Source of the DNA: JAXGMV01 sp040768445
Lineage (GTDB): Bacteria; Chloroflexota; Anaerolineae; Anaerolineales; Anaerolineaceae
Length of the DNA stretch: 64,000 nucleotides
Assembly: GCA_040768445.1 (NCBI GenBank)
Contig: JAXGMV010000001.1
Location: 1,736,001 to 1,800,000, forward strand
Direction: 5' to 3'
Position numbers and translations under genes: made by a program. The notes under the pieces are model-generated. The model searched no databases. It was not told the origin of the DNA and worked only from the letters and a program-made list of their open reading frames with translations. Position 1 is the stretch's first letter, and each line of letters starts with the position of its first letter. Below are positions 62,948 to 64,000 of the stretch, piece after piece.

Positions 62948-64000
62948 ATGACCAACCCTGCAATGCTCACAAAAAAAGATGAAAAAGACTTAATTGCGTT
63001 ATGCCAGGACCTTGTAAAAATAAACAGCGTCAACCCCCCGGGCAATGAATTGGTCATTGCCCAGTTCATCAAAGACTATCTTGAACAATCCGGAGTTAAG
63101 GCTGAACTTGTGTATCACGATGATCAACGGGCAAGTGTGCTGGCAGTGATCAAAGGCAGCGGTAAAGCCGACCCTGTCATCTTCTCAGCGCATATTGACA
63201 CAGTGCCTGTTGGTGACCAACCGTGGATTGCCGGACCATTCTCAGGAGAGATCATTGACGGCAAGCTGTATGGGCGCGGCAGCTCTGACATGAAGGGCGG
63301 CCTGGCAGCTATGATGATTGCAGTACGCAAGCTGATGGAAGCCAAAGTACAGTTGAAGGGCGACCTGGTGCTGGCGTTTTCAGCTGGTGAGGAGAACAAT
63401 TTTTTAGGCGCTTATGCCCTTGCAGAGCGCGACGAATTAAAAAAAGCGCAGGTGCTGTTGGTTTCTGAGCCCAGTTCCAACCAGCTTGCACTGGCAGAGA
63501 AGGGCGGGTTCTGGCTCAAGGTGGTGACGCATGGTCAAACTGCTCACGGCTCACGGCCGGAACAGGGACGCAACGCCGTGATGATGATGATGCAGTTCCT
63601 GCAGGAATTTATGACACTTGACATCAAAAGTGAGCCGCACCCATTGTTAGGTCAGTTCACCCGTTCTGTCAACGTCATCAGCGGTGGTATGAAGACCAAC
63701 GTAGTGCCCGACTCCTGTATGGTCGAGGTCGACATGCGCACTGTTGGGGGACAGGACCATCAACAGATACTGAAGCAAATTCAGGAGCTTATCAAACGGC
63801 TTGAGACAGACATCCCCGGGTTCAAAGCTGAAGCGAGCGGGTTATCAGTGAACACCCAGCCTGTGGTCACGGACGAAAATCATCCGGCGGTTGTGCAGTT
63901 CAGGCAAATCCTTGAGCGTGAGACCAGGGTCGACACGACGCCAATAGGCATGTATTACGGCACTGATGCAGCGGTGTATGTGCCGTTGTATGGATACCCG
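62948..64000 (+). CDS. M20 family metallopeptidase (ArgE/DapE/CPG2 type), cut by window end
   Basis: The first 351 codons of an M20 peptidase; the frame is open to the last base. SAHIDTVPVG (metal His and catalytic Asp), GRGSSDMKGGLAAMM (bridging Asp), SAGEENNFLGAYAL (Glu-Glu) and VSEPSSN are the family's metal and active-site segments, and the dimerisation domain with GQTAHGSRPEQG follows. It removes an acyl group or amino acid from a peptide-like substrate. The ATG at 62948 follows TCTGGAGACG. The C-terminal 30-60 residues lie outside the window. Confidence 0.88.
   Translation, partial: MTNPAMLTKKDEKDLIALCQDLVKINSVNPPGNELVIAQFIKDYLEQSGVKAELVYHDDQRASVLAVIKGSGKADPVIFSAHIDTVPVGDQPWIAGPFSGEIIDGKLYGRGSSDMKGGLAAMMIAVRKLMEAKVQLKGDLVLAFSAGEENNFLGAYALAERDELKKAQVLLVSEPSSNQLALAEKGGFWLKVVTHGQTAHGSRPEQGRNAVMMMMQFLQEFMTLDIKSEPHPLLGQFTRSVNVISGGMKTNVVPDSCMVEVDMRTVGGQDHQQILKQIQELIKRLETDIPGFKAEASGLSVNTQPVVTDENHPAVVQFRQILERETRVDTTPIGMYYGTDAAVYVPLYGYP

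Overview
The window looks like chromosomal DNA of an anaerobic bacterium of the Chloroflexota, most likely class Anaerolineae. This is inference: no 16S rRNA or marker phylogeny is present. It rests on secreted proteins with long Thr/Pro linkers (TPTxTxTP style at about 29950-30090 and 46910-47000), an aldehyde:ferredoxin oxidoreductase, a four-subunit 2-oxoacid:ferredoxin oxidoreductase with its own ferredoxin, an iron-sulfur serine dehydratase, and many amino-acid and peptide catabolic genes at moderate GC. I see no phage, IS element, plasmid or CRISPR genes.

Layout. 1-610: tRNA-Arg(CCU) on the minus strand. Between its 3' end and its terminator lie six perfect-length 64-bp tandem units, each ending in a copy of the last 20 bp of the tRNA. 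697-11039: peptide and amino-acid metabolism (M81 peptidase, class V and class III aminotransferases, P1 peptidase, AOR-family oxidoreductase, ATP-grasp ligase) plus a DEDDh exonuclease paired with an unrecognised nucleotidyltransferase-fold protein. 11388-24876: a secreted Asp-box propeller, an FGGY kinase/GpsA-like pair, adenosine deaminase, a patatin, a nitroreductase, a YgiQ-type radical SAM protein, an Fe-S aldo/keto reductase, an Fpg-like protein without the usual Pro2, and a DMT transporter. 25235-29374: a compact three-gene operon (B12-binding protein, opine-dehydrogenase-like protein, asparagine-synthetase-like protein without the Cys2 nucleophile). 29558-33681: a lipoprotein and a TSP3/CARDB surface protein. 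33740-41648: ExoD, a small secreted protein, a CASTOR/POLLUX-like channel protein, tRNA-Ile2(CAU) with a relative of the first repeat element beside it, a GPH symporter and a tandem-patatin protein. 41762-46282: korDABC and a carboxyltransferase subunit. 46350-55734: SH3 lipoprotein, serine dehydratase, greA-lysS, pfk and dnaE. 55900-64000: a nucleotidyltransferase, a yybP-ykoY (Mn2+) riboswitch in front of a cation P-type ATPase, then alaX, mgtC-like, RNase HI, an NTF2-like protein and an M20 peptidase cut by the window end.

Together the genes suggest a fermentative scavenger: peptides and amino acids are cleaved, deaminated or transaminated (M81, P1 and M20 peptidases, aminotransferases, SdaA), and the resulting aldehydes and 2-oxoacids are oxidised with ferredoxin (AOR, Kor).

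The two most unusual signals are the tRNA-3'-end repeat element, present in related form at two unrelated tRNA genes, and the B12/opine-dehydrogenase/AsnB-like operon. The product of that operon cannot be named from sequence.
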